From Bacteroidales bacterium (GTDB taxonomy: Bacteria; Bacteroidota; Bacteroidia; Bacteroidales; UBA932): a DNA stretch of 33,851 nucleotides. Positions 32,321-33,851 of the stretch are shown in pieces. Under the pieces are notes generated by a model that was not told where the DNA came from, searched no databases, and saw only the letters and a program-made list of their open reading frames with translations. Location: positions 1-33,851 of the forward strand of contig JAFSMS010000002.1 in NCBI GenBank assembly GCA_017447815.1. Direction: 5' to 3'. The stretch's first letter is position 1. Every line of letters begins with the position of its first letter. A program made the translations under genes and the position numbers.

Positions 32321-32354
32321 GTGACATTCTTTTCACCAAAATGGGCGGCCCGAC

Positions 32355-32362
32355 TACATTTG
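32355..32362 (+). promoter_or_regulatory. -7 promoter element of glycosyltransferase gene
   Basis: TACATTTG matches TAnnTTTG, 28 nt before the ATG at 32391. The -33 region lacks TTTG, so activation may be needed. Confidence 0.5.
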
Positions 32363-32390
32363 CACCAGAAACCGAAAAGATTTGAACGAT

Positions 32391-33164
32391 ATGAAAACCG
32401 GACTTATTCCTATTTTCTTTTCCGTGAGCGACGCCTGCGCGCCGCTGCTTGCAACAGCCATCCATTCCATCAAGGAAAACGCCTCCCGGGCGTATGAATA
32501 CCGCATTCACATTCTCACCGACGACCTATCGGCCCAAAACCGGAAACGGCTCCTGCGCTATTGCGACGAACGTTTTCACATTGCCTTTTATCCGCTGTCC
32601 GGCCCCTTCCCCCTGTACGACAAACTGATCTGCCTGGATGCCGACATCGTCGTGCCGGGCGACATCTCCCGCCTGTACAGCGAGCCCCTCGGAGACAAGT
32701 TGGTGGGCGCCGTGGCCGACTACCGGGTTTCACCGACCGAACTGGATCCGGGCGTGCTGCTCCTCAACGGGAAGCGCATCCGGGAAAAGGGCATTCCGTC
32801 GCAACTCCGACGGGAGCACATCCTTTTCCTGGATCCGGATTGGAACGCGATTCCCTCCGAGCACGTAAGTTGCCTGGACAATCCGCAAATCATCCATTTC
32901 GCTTCGGACATCCGTCCCTGGCTCGACGATGCCTGCCCCTGCGGCGAAGTGTTCTGGAAGTACGTCTCCGGCACCGGATTCGAGGCCGCCATCCGGTCTG
33001 TCGGGAAAGGGTTTGAAGATTCTTTTCATTTTTTGCCGAATAAATTGTATATTTGCACGATTACGCGCAATTATACTTTAAACCTAATATCATTTTTATG
33101 GCAGAAATTAAGAAAAGAGTCTATCGTTTCGGCGGAAAGCATGCCGAGGGCGATGGCAAGATGA
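32391..33164 (+). CDS. Short GT8-family glycosyltransferase, 257 aa
   Basis: The N-terminal pattern IPIFFSVSDACAPLLATAIHSIKENA and the D-x-D sugar-nucleotide motif in LYDKLICLDADIVVPGDISRLY (D83/D85) place it in GT8, enzymes that move hexoses from UDP-sugars onto lipopolysaccharide cores or glycans. DPGVLLLNGKRIRE and QIIHFASDIRPWLDD...VFWKYV are also family-like. It is shorter than the usual 300 or so residues: the expected DQDxLN helix between the NxGVLLxN and IIHF regions is missing. The last 30 or so codons read through the PPDK promoter and 67 nt into PPDK. Either the gene truly overlaps or it has lost its own end and is decaying. ATG 32391 is preferred to an in-frame TTG at 32382. Confidence 0.7.
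   Translation: MKTGLIPIFFSVSDACAPLLATAIHSIKENASRAYEYRIHILTDDLSAQNRKRLLRYCDERFHIAFYPLSGPFPLYDKLICLDADIVVPGDISRLYSEPLGDKLVGAVADYRVSPTELDPGVLLLNGKRIREKGIPSQLRREHILFLDPDWNAIPSEHVSCLDNPQIIHFASDIRPWLDDACPCGEVFWKYVSGTGFEAAIRSVGKGFEDSFHFLPNKLYICTITRNYTLNLISFLWQKLRKESIVSAESMPRAMAR
33048..33055 (+). promoter_or_regulatory. -7 promoter element of ppdK
   Basis: TATATTTG matches TAnnTTTG and predicts a leader of about 35 nt before the ATG at 33098. It lies inside the glycosyltransferase reading frame. Confidence 0.55.
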
Positions 33165-33851
33165 GAGAACTCCTGGGTGGCAAAGGCGCCAACCTGGCCG
33201 AGATGAACCTCCTGGGCATGCCCGTACCGGCTGGTTTCACCATCACCACCGAATGCTGCACGGAATATTACCGTCTGGGCGGTGGTTACACCCCCGAACT
33301 CCGTGCCGAGGTCGCTGCAGCCCTGGAAGCTACGGAAAAGATCATGGGCAAGAAGTTCGGCGATGAGAACGACCCGCTCCTCGTCAGCTGCCGCTCCGGC
33401 GCCCGTTCCTCCATGCCGGGCATGATGGACACCATCCTCAATATCGGCCTGTGCTCCAAGACCATCCCGGGCATGATCAAGAAAACCGGCAACCCGCGTT
33501 TCGTCTATGACGCCTACCGCCGCCTGATCATGATGTACTCCGACGTGGTGATGGAAAAGGCCGAGGGCATCGAGCCCGCCGACGGCCAGGGTATCCGCCA
33601 GCAGTTGGACCGCATGATGGAAGAAGTCAAGAAGCAGAGCGGTTACAAGAGCGACACCGAACTCACCGCCGACCAGCTCAAGGATCTGGCCGAGGCTTTC
33701 AAGGTACGCATCAAGGAAGTCCTGGGCGTTGAATTCCCGGACGATGCCAAGGCCCAGCTTTGGGGCTCCATCGGCGGCGTGTTCAAGTCCTGGAACGGCA
33801 AGCGCGCCATCCGTTACCGCCAGATCGAGCACATTCCGGATGACTGGGGCA
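33098..33851 (+). CDS. ppdK: Pyruvate, phosphate dikinase, N-terminal part (cut by window edge)
   Basis: The N-terminal nucleotide-binding domain of pyruvate phosphate dikinase, which interconverts pyruvate, ATP and phosphate with PEP, AMP and pyrophosphate and is common in anaerobes. The start VYRFGGKHAEGDGKMRELLGGKGANLAEMNLLGMPVPAGFTITTECC is the standard PPDK opening, followed by VSCRSGARSSMPGMMDTILNIGL (the Arg-rich phosphate-contacting loop) and NPRFVYDAYRRLIMMYSDVVM. The frame is open to the window end after 251 codons; the central phosphohistidine and PEP-binding domains are outside. Its own promoter sits within the end of the upstream glycosyltransferase frame. Confidence 0.97.
   Translation, partial: MAEIKKRVYRFGGKHAEGDGKMRELLGGKGANLAEMNLLGMPVPAGFTITTECCTEYYRLGGGYTPELRAEVAAALEATEKIMGKKFGDENDPLLVSCRSGARSSMPGMMDTILNIGLCSKTIPGMIKKTGNPRFVYDAYRRLIMMYSDVVMEKAEGIEPADGQGIRQQLDRMMEEVKKQSGYKSDTELTADQLKDLAEAFKVRIKEVLGVEFPDDAKAQLWGSIGGVFKSWNGKRAIRYRQIEHIPDDWG

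Overview
The window comes from a member of the Bacteroidota, most likely a gut-associated member of the Bacteroidales. I infer this from the gene content: type V (FimA/Mfa1-like) fimbrillins, DUF3575/DUF5119/DUF4906 fimbrial accessory families, PIN-PhoH, PPDK, and a TPR-type lipoprotein histidine kinase. It also fits the repeated appearance of the Bacteroidota promoter pattern (TTTG, 19-21 nt, TAnnTTTG) and the lack of Shine-Dalgarno sites. Coding DNA is G+C-rich and intergenic DNA AT-rich. I cannot assign a genus.

Layout. (1) 1-311 is the 5' part of an insertion-sequence transposase cut off by the window edge. (2) 490-13631, minus strand, is one large fimbrial operon read right to left: an OmpA-like/DUF3575 outer-membrane protein, a DUF5119 lipoprotein, a first fimbrillin, a GC-rich intercistronic hairpin, a strikingly AT-rich small membrane protein, three more fimbrillin-type lipoproteins, a minor-subunit-like lipoprotein and a 1099-residue DUF4906 protein. 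Most junctions are overlaps or gaps of a few bases. (3) 13972-16744, plus strand, is divergent: a fimbrillin-like lipoprotein, an AraC regulator with a multi-pass membrane sensor, and a stand-alone receiver protein. (4) 16741-21379, minus strand, is PrsW-type protease, alkaline phosphatase, seven-helix membrane protein, and TPR histidine kinase. The kinase converges on the receiver gene with overlapping stop codons.

(5) 21419-21650 holds tRNA-Val(UAC) with its promoter and an intrinsic terminator. It is followed by a tandem array of 52-bp units, each carrying a hairpin (21655-21936). (6) 21988-28566, minus strand, is folC followed by a 1721-residue alpha-2-macroglobulin protein. (7) 28630-31070, plus strand, is an orphan PurL-like protein with altered active-site motifs, then PIN-PhoH. 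(8) 31071-31403 has duplicated 40-bp repeats and a candidate small RNA. (9) 31404-33851 has a membrane LytTR regulator divergent from a short GT8 glycosyltransferase, whose end runs into the pyruvate phosphate dikinase gene; that gene leaves the window at the right edge.

How it fits together (inference): the left half looks like one surface-appendage system with its own regulation. The pilus operon and a divergent lipoprotein/membrane-AraC/receiver operon share a 340-bp control region containing a promoter in each direction, a G8 tract and a 14-bp palindrome. The adjacent split sensor (seven-helix protein plus periplasmic TPR kinase) is a plausible source of phosphate for the orphan receiver. 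The right half is mostly housekeeping genes with unusual small elements between them.
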